DNA from: Mameliella sp. CS4 | GTDB lineage: Bacteria > Pseudomonadota > Alphaproteobacteria > Rhodobacterales > Rhodobacteraceae | Direction of reading: 5' to 3' | Assembly (NCBI RefSeq): GCF_019392335.1 | Contig: NZ_JAHXRQ010000001.1 | Span: forward strand, 186,001-250,000 | DNA length: 64,000 nucleotides | Shown here: positions 9,069 to 16,878 of the stretch, piece by piece | Numbering within the stretch: the first letter of the stretch is position 1 | How the letters are laid out: each line of letters starts with the position of its first letter | The notes under the pieces: generated by a model | What the model saw: only the letters and a program-made list of their open reading frames with translations | Database searches by the model: none | What the model was told of the DNA's origin: nothing | Position numbers and translations under genes: made by a program

Positions 9069-9494
9069 ATGGCGCGTGACCCCAACGCCCAGATCAGCGT
9101 GATTTCGGGCGCCTGGGCGGTGCCCCTGTTCCAGTCCGGCGGCGATTTTGCCGGGATCCGGGCAGAGGCCGCGCGCCTGCAAAAGATCGAGTCCAAGATG
9201 CTGGACGAATTGCGCAAGCCCGACGTCAAGGCGCGCATCCGCACCTGGACGATGGCCGATTTCATCGAGGCCCCGATGGAACCCTTGCAAACGCTGATCG
9301 ACGAGATCGGGCAAAAGAGCAACCGCCGCCTGGCCGAGGCCCCTCGCCTGGTCGATCTCAATGGCTTTGGCCAATTCCTGCAAGACCTCAAGAACCAGGG
9401 AATGCACCCTTATCTCATGGGCGATTTCCCGGTCGATCCCCTGCCGCGCTCGCATCCGGGAAAGACCCGCAAACCCTATCTCGTCAGGAAGTAG
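9069..9494 (+). pseudogene. Detached C-terminal part of the GT14 protein (same frame, after TAG)
   Basis: These 141 codons are in exactly the same frame as the preceding glycosyltransferase gene and separated from it only by TAG and CAC. The product (MARDPNAQISVISGAWAVP at its start, MADFIEAPMEPLQTLIDEIG in the middle) has no domain I can name and no signal peptide. Three explanations remain: a nonsense mutation, probably TGG or CAG to TAG, in a formerly 565-codon gene; a sequencing error; or two polypeptides made by reinitiation at ATG 9069. AAGG about 10 nt upstream of that ATG is a weak ribosome-binding signal. Codon use does not visibly change across the stop. Confidence 0.6.
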
Positions 9495-9500
9495 CGCCCG

Positions 9501-10928
9501 ATGCCCCAGCCTTTCGACTGTTTCGTGATCTTCGCCGAGATGCGGACAGGGTCGAATTTCCTAGAGGCGAACCTGAACGCCTTTGACGGGCTGACCTGCC
9601 ACGGAGAGGCCTTCAACCCGCATTTCATCGGCTACCCCAACGCCCAGGACATCCTGGACGTCACGCAAGAGGACCGCGACCGCGACCCGCTGGCCCTGGT
9701 GGACCGCATCCGCACCGGCAGCGACGGTCTGGGCGGGTTCCGCTATTTCCACGATCACGACCCCCGCGTGCTGGAGCCTCTGCTGACCGACCCGCGCGTG
9801 GCCAAGATCGTGCTGACGCGCAACCCGGCCGACAGCTATATCTCCAAGAAGATCGCCCAGGCCACGGGCCAGTGGAAACTGACCAACGTCAAGAGACGCA
9901 AGGACGCCCTGGCCCGTTTCGACGCCGAGGAATTCGAGGCCCACCTGGCCGAGCTGCAGGACTTCCAGGTCAGCCTGCTGAACAGCCTCCAGACCACTGG
10001 ACAGACGGCATTCTACGTCGCCTACGAGGATCTGCAGGACGTCGCCGTAATGAACGGATTGGCCAGGTGGCTGGGCGTGGCGGCGCAGCTGGACAGCCTC
10101 AACACCGCTTTGAAACGGCAGAACCCGCAACCCACCGCCGAGAAGGTCGAGAACTACGGGGAGATGGCCGAGAGCCTTGCCCGGCTCGACCGTTTCAACC
10201 TCGCCCGGACACCGAATTTCGAACCTCGGCGCGGGCCGGTGGTGCCCAGCTACATCGCCGCCGCCGAAACACCCCTGCTCTATATGCCGATCCGCTCCGG
10301 CCCCGAACGCGCGGTCAGGGACTGGCTGGCGGCGCTGGATGGCGTGGGCCTGGGCAAGCTGGTGGAAAAGTTCAATCAAGGCAGCCTGCGGGCCTGGAAA
10401 CGCGACCGCCCCGGACACCGCAGCTTTACCGTGATCCGGCATCCGCTGGCGCGGGCGCATGACGCCTTTTGCTCAAAGATCCTGACCACGGAAAAGGGCG
10501 GGTTCCAGGGCATCCGCAAGGCCCTGCGCCGGGCGCACAGTTTTCCCATACCCGAGGGTGAACCGGGGCCGGACTATGACGTGAACGCCCATCGCGAGGC
10601 CTTTACCGCCTGGCTGGCCTGGGTCAAAGCCAACCTCAACGGCCAGACGGCGCTGCGCGTCGACGGGCATTGGGCCACGCAGGCGCAATGCCTGCAGGGC
10701 ATGGCCGAATTCACCCTGCCCGACATGATCGTGCGCGAGGACGAGATGCAGGCCTACCTGCCGGCACTGGCGCTGCAGGTGGGCCACCAAGCCCCGCCCG
10801 ATCCGGCCCCGGTGCCCAACCGCGCGCCCTTTTCCCTGGCACAGATCTATGACGACCAGATCGAGGCGCTGGGCCGCGAGGCCTATCAGCGCGACTATGT
10901 CATGTTCGGCTTCGAAGACTGGGCCTGA
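9501..10928 (+). CDS. Sulfotransferase-like protein with two tandem modules
   Basis: The 475-residue protein seems to contain two sulfotransferase folds. Residues about 8-25 (FVIFAEMRTGSNFLEANLN) give a 5'-phosphosulfate-binding loop of the Stf0/NodH type, and KIVLTRNPADSYISKK near 110 gives the 3'-phosphate loop. In the second half, YMPIRSGPERAVRDWL (about 260) and SFTVIRHPLARAHDAFCSKI (about 310) look like a second pair. Family members transfer sulfate from PAPS to a sugar hydroxyl. The gene lies 7 nt after the split glycosyltransferase gene and closes the cluster. Whether both modules are active is unknown; the second 5' loop, with RSGPERA, is degenerate compared with the first. Confidence 0.75.
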   Translation: MPQPFDCFVIFAEMRTGSNFLEANLNAFDGLTCHGEAFNPHFIGYPNAQDILDVTQEDRDRDPLALVDRIRTGSDGLGGFRYFHDHDPRVLEPLLTDPRVAKIVLTRNPADSYISKKIAQATGQWKLTNVKRRKDALARFDAEEFEAHLAELQDFQVSLLNSLQTTGQTAFYVAYEDLQDVAVMNGLARWLGVAAQLDSLNTALKRQNPQPTAEKVENYGEMAESLARLDRFNLARTPNFEPRRGPVVPSYIAAAETPLLYMPIRSGPERAVRDWLAALDGVGLGKLVEKFNQGSLRAWKRDRPGHRSFTVIRHPLARAHDAFCSKILTTEKGGFQGIRKALRRAHSFPIPEGEPGPDYDVNAHREAFTAWLAWVKANLNGQTALRVDGHWATQAQCLQGMAEFTLPDMIVREDEMQAYLPALALQVGHQAPPDPAPVPNRAPFSLAQIYDDQIEALGREAYQRDYVMFGFEDWA

Positions 10929-10937
10929 GAGCGGTTT

Positions 10938-10958
10938 CGCCCTGCCTTTGGCAGGGCG
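10938..10958 (+). terminator. Hairpin after the polysaccharide operon
   Basis: CGCCCTGCC (10938-10946) and GGCAGGGCG (10950-10958) form a perfect 9-bp stem with a 3-nt loop, 10 nt after the stop codon. There is no T-run, so it is either a weak terminator or an RNA-stabilising 3' hairpin. Confidence 0.4.
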
Positions 10959-10962
10959 ACCG

Positions 10963-11012
10963 GCTGGGGGCTCTGCCCCCAGACCCCCGGAGGTATTTTC
11001 AGCCCAAAGAAA
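10963..11012 (+). repeat. Dispersed intergenic repeat family A, copy 1
   Basis: A small G/C hairpin (CTGGGGG, loop, GCCCCCAG) is followed by ACCCCCGGAGGTATTTTC and then AGCCCAAAGAA. This is a diverged copy of the element also found near 32.9, 47.2, 52.5 and 59.6 kb. It lies between the sulfotransferase-like gene and the convergent prfH. Confidence 0.7.
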
Positions 11013-11038
11013 CACGAGGGCCTGCCTGGCATAAGACC

Positions 11039-11646
11039 TCACCGCTCGTGGAACCCCGGCCCCTCGAAGACGCGCGCCGGATCCCCCCGCTGCAGCTGGT
11101 GATGCAGCCAATGTGCCTGGCCCTCGCGCGCGGCATGGGCCTCGGCGGCATCCGCGTCGGCCAGCGCCTGCAGCCGTTCCAGCGCCAGCCGCCGGTTCTG
11201 ATGCTGCGAGCGTTGATCGCGCACCACCACCGCGTAGGCGCCCCAGCGCGCGCGGATCGCGCTGGAAGTCTTGTTCTGGTGCTGGCCACCGGGGCCACCG
11301 GCGCGGATGGCGCTCATCTCTACCGCGCGCGGGTCGATGTCAGCCCCGCGTGCCGCAGCCGGCAGGCGAAACACCTGCACAACCAGTTTTTGCGCTTGTG
11401 GCGCGGGCGCAGGGCACTGGGACAGCGCCAGAGCACCCCCCCCTCCCAGCGCGCCGCCAGCGCCTCGGCCCCCGGCCCGGTGAGCACGGCGATGGCCGAG
11501 ACCGGCCCGTCGCGCCCCGCGCGCCCGGCCAGGTCCAGCGTCACGCCCCGCGCCTCGGCCTCGTCCCTCAGGCGGGTCAGCACATGGCCAACCGCCTGTT
11601 GGCATTCGCCCGGGCCGTTGCCGCTCGAGATCAACAGCGTCACCAT
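11039..11646 (-). pseudogene. prfH: Peptide chain release factor H homologue, frameshifted
   Basis: Translation from ATG 11646 gives a PrfH-like N-terminus (LLISSGNGPGECQQAVGHVL) reaching GGVLWRCPSALRPRHKRKNW. It then leaves the family frame and stops near 11320. The rest of the protein continues in another frame down to TGA 11039, as QVFRLPAAARGADIDPRAVE, followed by AIRAGGPGGQHQNKTSSAIR with the GGQ peptidyl-hydrolysis motif and VVRDQRSQHQNRRLALERL. Restoring one T at 11381-11385 (TGGTT to TGGTTT) rejoins them as RKNWFVQVFRLP, as in intact family members. The ATG overlaps the rtcB stop (ATGA), so the two are translationally coupled. PrfH releases peptides from damaged ribosomes. The gene is probably non-functional unless the shift is a sequence error or is bypassed. 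Confidence 0.85.
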
Positions 11647-12758
11647 CAGCGACCTCCCTTGCAGGTCTTGAAGGTGATAAGCGGCGCCAGCGACAGCATC
11701 CCGCGCGCCAAGCCGAAGGCCTCCAGGTCACCCAGCACCGCGCCCGCGTCCTTGTAGGCGCTGCCTGCCTCCTCGATCAGCAGGTCGCGGTCGGCACAGA
11801 CCACCCGCCCGCCGAACCGGGTCTGGCGCATCGCCTCCAACTCGGACTTCACCCGGCGGATGCGACCGTGCATGGCGGCGCGGTCATAGCGCCGCCCCGC
11901 CCCGTGTGAGACGGACCCCAGCGCCTCTGCCGGCCCCTCGGGCACCGCCATCAGGTAGCTCAGGCTGTCGCGCGACCCGGCCAGAGGGGCCAGACCCCGG
12001 TCCGGCGCCGCGGCGCCCTTGCGATGCAACCAACCGTCGGGCCGCGCCTCCAGGTGGTTGTGGGGTGCGTCACAGATCAGTTCCACCTGACAGCGCAGTG
12101 CCTCTGCCGCCGTCTGCGCCAGCAGCGCGCGGTTGATCCGCGCCCAGGCCTGCGCCGCACCGTGCAGGGTGACATAGCTTTCTGCCGCCGCGCTGTCGGG
12201 CAGGAAACCTGCCTTCCAGCTGTCCTCGAGTCCGGTGAAGATCCCGGCGCCATGCCCGCGAGAGCCGGTATGCACCAGCAGGCAAAGGTCACCCGGCGCA
12301 AGGCCCGGCGCGGTATCGCGCACCTCCTGCACCACCTGCACCTCGCAGAAATGGTTGCCGCCGCCCAGCGTGCCAAGGCCATGCGACCCCAGCCGCTCGG
12401 CCAATGTTCCGGCCAGTGCCGCGCGGGCCACTTCGGTCCCTGCCCCGTGTTCCAGCACCTCCAGCCGCCGCGCGGCCTTGTCCAGCTTCAGCTTGCGGCG
12501 CGGCAGGTCCAGCCGGTACAGCGCCATGCCACAGCCGATGTCCGGCCCGATCAGTTGCGGATAGATCCGGTCCGCCAGGAAAGCGCCGCCGACCGGGCCA
12601 TAGCGACCCGGATGCAGGTCGGGAAACCCGGCCACGGCGCTCATGCCGGGCCAGCCGGCCACTTCGTTCAGTTGATCGACGGCGCGCCCTTCGATCCAGG
12701 CGCCGTCAGAATAGAATTCGCAGACACGCGCGCGTGCCGCGATGGGGGAATTGCCCAT
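11646..12758 (-). CDS. rtcB: RtcB-type RNA ligase (prfH-linked)
   Basis: The 370-residue protein belongs to the RtcB family, which joins 2',3'-cyclic phosphate or 3'-phosphate RNA ends to 5'-OH ends using GTP and Mn2+. Key motifs are present: GPDIGCGMALYR near residue 93 (metal-binding Asp and Cys), GTLGGGNHFCEVQ near 132, LVHTGSRGHG near 163, DAPHNHLE near 230 and SHGAGRRYD near 283 (guanylylated His). It is slightly shorter than stand-alone RtcB. Pairing with prfH marks the class reported to repair rRNA cut in the decoding centre. The upstream leader has unusual structure (12786-12918). No RtcR regulator or sigma-54 promoter pattern is seen nearby. Start: ATG 12758; its ribosome-binding signal is weak (GACGGAC). 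Confidence 0.92.
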   Translation of the reverse strand: MGNSPIAARARVCEFYSDGAWIEGRAVDQLNEVAGWPGMSAVAGFPDLHPGRYGPVGGAFLADRIYPQLIGPDIGCGMALYRLDLPRRKLKLDKAARRLEVLEHGAGTEVARAALAGTLAERLGSHGLGTLGGGNHFCEVQVVQEVRDTAPGLAPGDLCLLVHTGSRGHGAGIFTGLEDSWKAGFLPDSAAAESYVTLHGAAQAWARINRALLAQTAAEALRCQVELICDAPHNHLEARPDGWLHRKGAAAPDRGLAPLAGSRDSLSYLMAVPEGPAEALGSVSHGAGRRYDRAAMHGRIRRVKSELEAMRQTRFGGRVVCADRDLLIEEAGSAYKDAGAVLGDLEAFGLARGMLSLAPLITFKTCKGGR

Positions 12759-12785
12759 AGGTCCGTCTTTCTCAAATCATGAGAG

Positions 12786-12873
12786 GCGGCCCGGCGAAGG
12801 GCCGCGAAACGGATCGTCCAAGGAGGATTGCAGCCCGCCCGCAGGCGAGAGATCTCAGCGGCCCGAACGATCC
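12786..12873 (-). promoter_or_regulatory. Structured rtcB leader with alternative pairings
   Basis: Read on the minus strand, GGGCCGC at 12864-12858 (inside the leader ORF) and GGGCCGC at 12792-12786 are both complementary to the single GCGGCCC at 12805-12799. The distal pairing is a 7-bp hairpin with loop TTCGCC, 28 nt before the rtcB ATG. A further 7-bp pairing joins GGATCGT (12873-12867) with ACGATCC (12817-12811). The distal hairpin is not followed by a T-run, so if this is an attenuator it may act through Rho or on translation. Confidence 0.4.
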
Positions 12874-12905
12874 AGGGAGGAAACGGTGACGAAAAATCCG
12901 GTCAT
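12855..12905 (-). CDS. Candidate 16-residue leader peptide upstream of rtcB
   Basis: The ORF encodes MTGFFVTVSSLDRSGR and stops at TGA. AGGAGG lies on the complement of 12913-12918, 7 nt before the ATG, which is stronger than the signal of rtcB itself. It is co-directional with rtcB-prfH and ends 96 nt before the rtcB start. Its last codons (TCG GGC CGC) overlap the GGGCCGC pairing segment described for this leader. A competing ORF on the opposite strand also has a GGAGG signal, so this call is tentative. Confidence 0.35.
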   Translation of the reverse strand: MTGFFVTVSSLDRSGR

Positions 12906-13014
12906 GTGCGGCCCTCCTCTGTTGTCGGGGTGATGAATGTTGGTGAGATACCCCGCCCGCGCATCGGCGCCAACGGGGGATTTCCTGACCTCGCGCCTCT
13001 GTCGCGCAAAAGCC

Positions 13015-13479
13015 TCAGGCGGCCTTGGAGGCCTCGGCCTCTGTCAGGATGGTGAAGAGCGTGGTCGGCACCGGATTCGCGCGCAGCTTGGCGCAGAGCC
13101 CGTGGTCCCGGAGGCTGCGCGAGACCAGCGCCAGCGCCTTGAGATGTTCGACCCCGGCTTCCTCGGGGGCGAAGATCGCGAAGACGATGTCCACGGGCTG
13201 CCGGTCCACCGCGTCGAAATCGACGGGCTTTTCCAGCAGAATGAAGGCCCCGGTCACCGAGTCGATGCCCGGGATCCGCGCATGGGGCAGGGCCACCCCG
13301 CGGCCGACACCCGTCGGCCCCAGGGCTTCGCGTTCCATCAGCGCCTCGAGGATTCGAGGCGAATTGACGCCATAGGCGCTCTCCGCGAGGTCCGAGATGT
13401 CATGCATCAACCGCTTTTTGCTGGAGGTCGAGGAAACGACTTTGACAGCAGTCGGCGAAATGAGATCGACAAACTTCAT
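13015..13479 (-). CDS. ptsN: Nitrogen PTS enzyme IIA (PtsN)
   Basis: The 154-residue protein is a PTS EIIA-Ntr domain. The phosphorylatable histidine lies in GVALPHARIPG near residue 66, and IVFAIFAPEEAGVEHLKALA is the conserved second half. In alphaproteobacteria it is part of a regulatory phosphorelay (PtsP-NPr-PtsN) that affects potassium, nitrogen and carbon control rather than sugar uptake. It lies 65 nt downstream of hpf on the same strand, the usual arrangement in the class. Confidence 0.93.
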   Translation of the reverse strand: MKFVDLISPTAVKVVSSTSSKKRLMHDISDLAESAYGVNSPRILEALMEREALGPTGVGRGVALPHARIPGIDSVTGAFILLEKPVDFDAVDRQPVDIVFAIFAPEEAGVEHLKALALVSRSLRDHGLCAKLRANPVPTTLFTILTEAEASKAA

Positions 13480-13544
13480 GGGCCCTGCCTGTAACTAGGG
13501 TGCGAACACTGCACGGAAGCGGTCTGGTGGCGGATGGCTGACCC

Positions 13545-14108
13545 TTACGGATCGATCCAGCCGATGTTGCCATCATCCCGGCGATACACGACGTTCACGC
13601 CATCCTTCTTTTCGTTGCGAAACACCAGAACCGGCGCGCCCGCCAGTTCCATCTGCATCACGGCCTCCCCAACCGAGAGCGACGGGATCTTGGTTTGCAT
13701 CTCCGCCACGATGATCGGTTGCAGCGTTTCGGGCTCTTCGGCCCCCGAATCTGCTTCGGTGGCGAGGATATACGAGGCCGCCCCGAAATGTTCAACAGGT
13801 TCGGCTCGGTCCTTGTGATGGTCTTTCAACCGGCGCTTGTAGCGACGGAGCTGTTTGTCCATTTTTTCCGCGCAGGCCTCGAAAGCTGCATAGATTTCCG
13901 TCGCATGTCCCTTGGCGGCAGCGTTCAGCCCGCTCGACAGGTGAACGATCGCTTCGCAGACATATTCATGGGCCGCCTTTGAGAAAACCACAGTCGCATC
14001 GGTCGGGCGCTGGCCGTACTTGTCCAGCACGGCGCCCAGCTCGTTGGTGACGTGAACCTGAAGCGCATCGCCGATATCGATGTGTTTTCCCGTGATCTGA
14101 TAGCGCAT
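13545..14108 (-). CDS. hpf: Ribosome hibernation promoting factor, long form
   Basis: The 187-residue protein starts MRYQITGKHIDIGDALQVHV, the beta-alpha fold of HPF/RaiA proteins. It ends with the dimerisation domain typical of the long form: EAVMQMELAGAPVLVFRNEKKDGVNVVYRRDDGNIGWIDP. It binds the 30S subunit and drives 100S dimer formation in stationary phase. It sits between lptB and ptsN. In many proteobacteria rpoN precedes hpf here; no rpoN is present in this gap. Confidence 0.94.
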   Translation of the reverse strand: MRYQITGKHIDIGDALQVHVTNELGAVLDKYGQRPTDATVVFSKAAHEYVCEAIVHLSSGLNAAAKGHATEIYAAFEACAEKMDKQLRRYKRRLKDHHKDRAEPVEHFGAASYILATEADSGAEEPETLQPIIVAEMQTKIPSLSVGEAVMQMELAGAPVLVFRNEKKDGVNVVYRRDDGNIGWIDP

Positions 14109-14275
14109 GATTTGTCCTTTTCTTATGCACCCGTACGCCGCACGGAGGACGTGCCCCCGTTACGGCGTCACAAGGTTCAGGGAAGGTAGTACCGGATCGC
14201 GGAATGCACGCGAACCGCCTCGGAACCGAGGAGCCCGCCAACACGCAATGCCGTGATCGATAGCACCATACCCAT

Positions 14276-14305
14276 ATTTGACGAGGAAACCGGCGGGTCT
14301 GTCAA
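14276..14305 (-). promoter_or_regulatory. Candidate hpf promoter
   Basis: On the minus strand a perfect TTGACA (complement of 14300-14305) is followed after 18 nt by TCAAAT (complement of 14276-14281), which matches four of six -10 positions. Transcription would start roughly 160 nt upstream of hpf. The rest of the 274-nt gap between lptB and hpf shows no gene. Confidence 0.4.
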
Positions 14306-14382
14306 TGGAAACCGGAAGCAGAACACGCCGGACATCGCGACAATGTGTCCCCGGCTGGTGTCAAGGGTGCACAGCCCGATTT

Positions 14383-15141
14383 TCAACCAAAGCGAAAGTT
14401 CTCGCCCAGGTAGACACGTCTGACGTTTTCGTTCTTCACCACTTCCTGCGGCGTTCCGGACATCAGGACCTTGCCGTCATGCAGGATATAGGCTCGATCC
14501 ACGATTTCCAGCGTCTCGCGCACGTTGTGGTCGGTGATCAGCACGCCGATGCCCCGGGTTTTCAGATCCGCAACTAGGTGGCGGATGTCGCCGACGCTGA
14601 TCGGATCGACCCCGGCAAAGGGTTCGTCCAGCAGCAGGTACTTGGGGTTAGCCGCCAGGCAGCGGGCGATTTCCACCCGCCTGCGTTCCCCCCCCGACAG
14701 CGCCAGCGCTGGGGCGCGGCGCAGGTGCTCGATGGAAAATTCGCCCAACAGCTCCTCCAGCCGTTCGCGGCGGCGGTGAGCGTTGCGTTCGGCGATGTCC
14801 AGCACCGCGCCGATATTGTCCTCGACGCTCAGGCCGCGAAAGATGGACATTTCCTGCGGCAGGTATCCGATGCCCAGCCGTGCGCGACGGTACATCGGAA
14901 GATAGGTGGCGTCATACCCGTCGATCAGAACCTGCCCGCCCTCGGGGTTCACCAGACCGGCGATGGCGTAAAAGGAGGTCGTCTTGCCCGACCCGTTCGG
15001 CCCCAGCAGGGCGGCCACCTCTCCCCGGTCCACCCGCAGGCTGACATCGCGGATGACGACCCGCTTGCGATAGCTCTTGCGCAGGTGGTTTACCCGCAGG
15101 CCGCTGTCGCCCTCGGTCACGCTCAGGTCAGGACCGGCCAT
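14383..15141 (-). CDS. lptB: LPS export ABC transporter ATP-binding protein
   Basis: The 252-residue ABC ATPase has Walker [15 protein letters not shown], signature [18 protein letters not shown], Walker [17 protein letters not shown] and the switch His in [11 protein letters not shown]. The combination matches LptB, which powers the LptB2FGC machine that extracts lipopolysaccharide from the inner membrane. The ATG at 15141 overlaps the lptA stop and fits the family N-terminus ([20 protein letters not shown]); the upstream extension to 15216 is not needed. Confidence 0.95.
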   Translation of the reverse strand: MAGPDLSVTEGDSGLRVNHLRKSYRKRVVIRDVSLRVDRGEVAALLGPNGSGKTTSFYAIAGLVNPEGGQVLIDGYDATYLPMYRRARLGIGYLPQEMSIFRGLSVEDNIGAVLDIAERNAHRRRERLEELLGEFSIEHLRRAPALALSGGERRRVEIARCLAANPKYLLLDEPFAGVDPISVGDIRHLVADLKTRGIGVLITDHNVRETLEIVDRAYILHDGKVLMSGTPQEVVKNENVRRVYLGENFRFG

Positions 15142-15142
15142 C

Positions 15143-15640
15143 TCAGGGCTGCCCTTCGCCGTCGGGCGCCTGCTGCAACACGGTGCGCACCCGGCCCGAC
15201 AGCTGCGCAGTCCCATCGCTGAGGTTGACGACCATGCGTTCGGCGGTCAGCGCGCTTGGCCCCTGGGTCAGCAGCACGTTGCCAGTCATGACAACCTGCC
15301 CCGCCTCGATGTCGTAATCCGCGCGCTGCGCCTCGGCCGCCTCGGATCCGCTGACCAGCGTCACACCGCGCGTGGCCTCCATCCGCCTGATCCGCCCCGC
15401 TTCGTTCGAGTAGACCACCAGCACCCGCGGCGCCGCCAGCCGCATCTGCCCCTGGGCGATCACCACGTTGCCGGTATAAAGAGCGGTCCCGTCGGCCTGG
15501 TTCACTTGCAGCGTGTCGGCGGTCACCTCAACGGGCGCGCGGGTATCCTGTTGCATTCCGCCAAAGGCCACCTGGGCCCCTTGCGCAGCCGCGCCCACAG
15601 GCGCGAGGAAAAGCATGACGGCAATCAGGTGACGGATCAT
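15143..15640 (-). CDS. lptA: LPS transport periplasmic protein LptA
   Basis: The 165-residue protein starts with signal peptide [21 protein letters not shown] and contains the repeating beta-jellyroll of the OstA/LptA domain: [20 protein letters not shown], then [17 protein letters not shown] and [20 protein letters not shown]. It forms the periplasmic bridge carrying LPS to the outer membrane. It overlaps lptC by 4 nt and lptB by a few nt, giving an lptC-lptA-lptB operon. Confidence 0.93.
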   Translation of the reverse strand: MIRHLIAVMLFLAPVGAAAQGAQVAFGGMQQDTRAPVEVTADTLQVNQADGTALYTGNVVIAQGQMRLAAPRVLVVYSNEAGRIRRMEATRGVTLVSGSEAAEAQRADYDIEAGQVVMTGNVLLTQGPSALTAERMVVNLSDGTAQLSGRVRTVLQQAPDGEGQP

Positions 15641-16257
15641 TCGACAGAACTTTCTTCTTTCGGCGGTTGATATACCAATTTCACGCCGCCGGAAAACACC
15701 ATTTGCACCGCGCCTTCTTCCCCGCTGGGCCCGATCTTGAGATGACCGGCCTCGAAACGGCCCAACGGCCCCTCGCCGCTGACCGGGCCGATGCTTTCTG
15801 CCGCGATCTCGTCCAACCGCGACATCAGAGCCTCTGTGTGCAGGACATAGCCCTGCGAGCTTTCGATGCGCACACCGCCTTGCAGGTGCGCCAGCTGGTT
15901 CTTGTCACGCAGGGTCGCCTCGAGGGCGTCCAGCCGTAACTCGCTGCCGTCGGTCAGGCGCATCCGCGCCTCCAGCTCGTCGGCGATGATCTGGCCGTCG
16001 CCCTCGGGCCGCACGCTGCGCGCGGTCATGGTCAACACATCGCCTTTGGTGGTGGTTCCCGCGAAATAGGGCGCGTTCACCTGTTCACGCGCCACGTTCT
16101 GCTGCAGGGCCTCGGCAAAGGGCACATCCCGCAGCGGCTCGGTCGAGCGCGACAGGAAAAACAGCGTCGACAGCATTCCCAGCGCCACCAGGGGAAGAAG
16201 TATCTTCAGCCAGGCGATCACCCGCGAGTAAAGCCCGTCTCCCCGGCGCATGTTCAT
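15637..16257 (-). CDS. lptC: LPS export system protein LptC
   Basis: The 206-residue protein has one N-terminal membrane anchor (VIAWLKILLPLVALGMLSTLFF) and a periplasmic LptC-type domain with low sequence conservation (GDVLTMTARSVRPEGDGQII, then LAHLQGGVRIESSQGYVLHT). It links LptBFG to LptA. Identification leans partly on its place in front of lptA and behind the RNase D-like gene, an order common in alphaproteobacteria. Confidence 0.88.
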   Translation of the reverse strand: MNMRRGDGLYSRVIAWLKILLPLVALGMLSTLFFLSRSTEPLRDVPFAEALQQNVAREQVNAPYFAGTTTKGDVLTMTARSVRPEGDGQIIADELEARMRLTDGSELRLDALEATLRDKNQLAHLQGGVRIESSQGYVLHTEALMSRLDEIAAESIGPVSGEGPLGRFEAGHLKIGPSGEEGAVQMVFSGGVKLVYQPPKEESSVE

Positions 16258-16263
16258 CCTCTC

Positions 16264-16878
16264 TTAGGCATGGGCAAAGATATCGGTTTCAGGCCAGCCT
16301 TCCAGGTCGAGGATCGCCCGGGTCGGCAGGAAATCGAAACAGGACTGGGCAATCTCCGTGCGCCCTTCGCGGTCCAGCATCGCGTTCAGCGCGTCGCGCA
16401 GCCGGTGCAGGTGCAGCACGTCGGATGCGGCATAGTCCTTCTGCGCCTCGGTCAGGTCTGCAGCCCCCCAGTCGCTGGACTGCTGCTGTTTCGAGATGTC
16501 GACGGAGAGCAGCTCCTGCGTCAGCGCCTTGAGGCCGTGACGGTCGGTATATGTCCGCACCAGGCGGCTGGCGATCTTGGTGCAATAGACCGGCGCCGCC
16601 AGAGCGCCAAAGGCATTGTACATCGCGGCGATGTCGAACCGGCCGTAGTGAAACAGCTTCAGGACCTGCGGATCGGTCAGCAGCCGCGCAAGGTTGGGCG
16701 CCTCCGTCTGTCCCTTGGCAATCTGCACCAGATGGGCATTCCCGTCGCCGCCCGACAGTTGCACGACACACAGGCGGTCACGGTGCGGGTTCAGCCCCAT
16801 CGTCTCGCAGTCGATGGCCACGACCGGGCCAAGGTCTAGGTCATCCGGCAGGTCGCCCTTGTAGAGATGGTTTGTCAA
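16264..16878 (-). CDS. Ribonuclease D-like 3'-5' exonuclease, short form
   Basis: The 204-residue DEDDy-type exonuclease domain carries VVAIDCETMGLNPHRDRLCVV (Exo I, Asp/Glu), LKLFHYGRFDIAAMYNAFG (Exo II) and DYAASDVLHLHRLRDAL (Exo III, Tyr and Asp). The HRDC domains of classical RNase D are absent, as is usual for the short alphaproteobacterial form. It probably trims 3' ends of stable RNAs. The stop lies 6 nt before lptC, so it may head the lpt operon. Confidence 0.88.
   Translation of the reverse strand: MTNHLYKGDLPDDLDLGPVVAIDCETMGLNPHRDRLCVVQLSGGDGNAHLVQIAKGQTEAPNLARLLTDPQVLKLFHYGRFDIAAMYNAFGALAAPVYCTKIASRLVRTYTDRHGLKALTQELLSVDISKQQQSSDWGAADLTEAQKDYAASDVLHLHRLRDALNAMLDREGRTEIAQSCFDFLPTRAILDLEGWPETDIFAHA

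Noticed and set aside
12811..12873. tRNA-like element in the rtcB leader
   Set aside because: The 7-bp outer stem is suggestive, but the 49-nt interior has no D, anticodon or T arm of tRNA type.
12886..12933. 15-codon plus-strand ORF with GGAGG opposite the rtcB leader
   Set aside because: It leads to no co-directional gene; the region is partly palindromic, so the signal probably mirrors the minus-strand leader.
12759..13014. Sigma-54 promoter for rtcB
   Set aside because: No TGGCAC-N5-TTGC-type pattern was found on the minus strand.
14109..14382. rpoN between lptB and hpf
   Set aside because: The 274-nt gap is far too short and holds no fragment of it.
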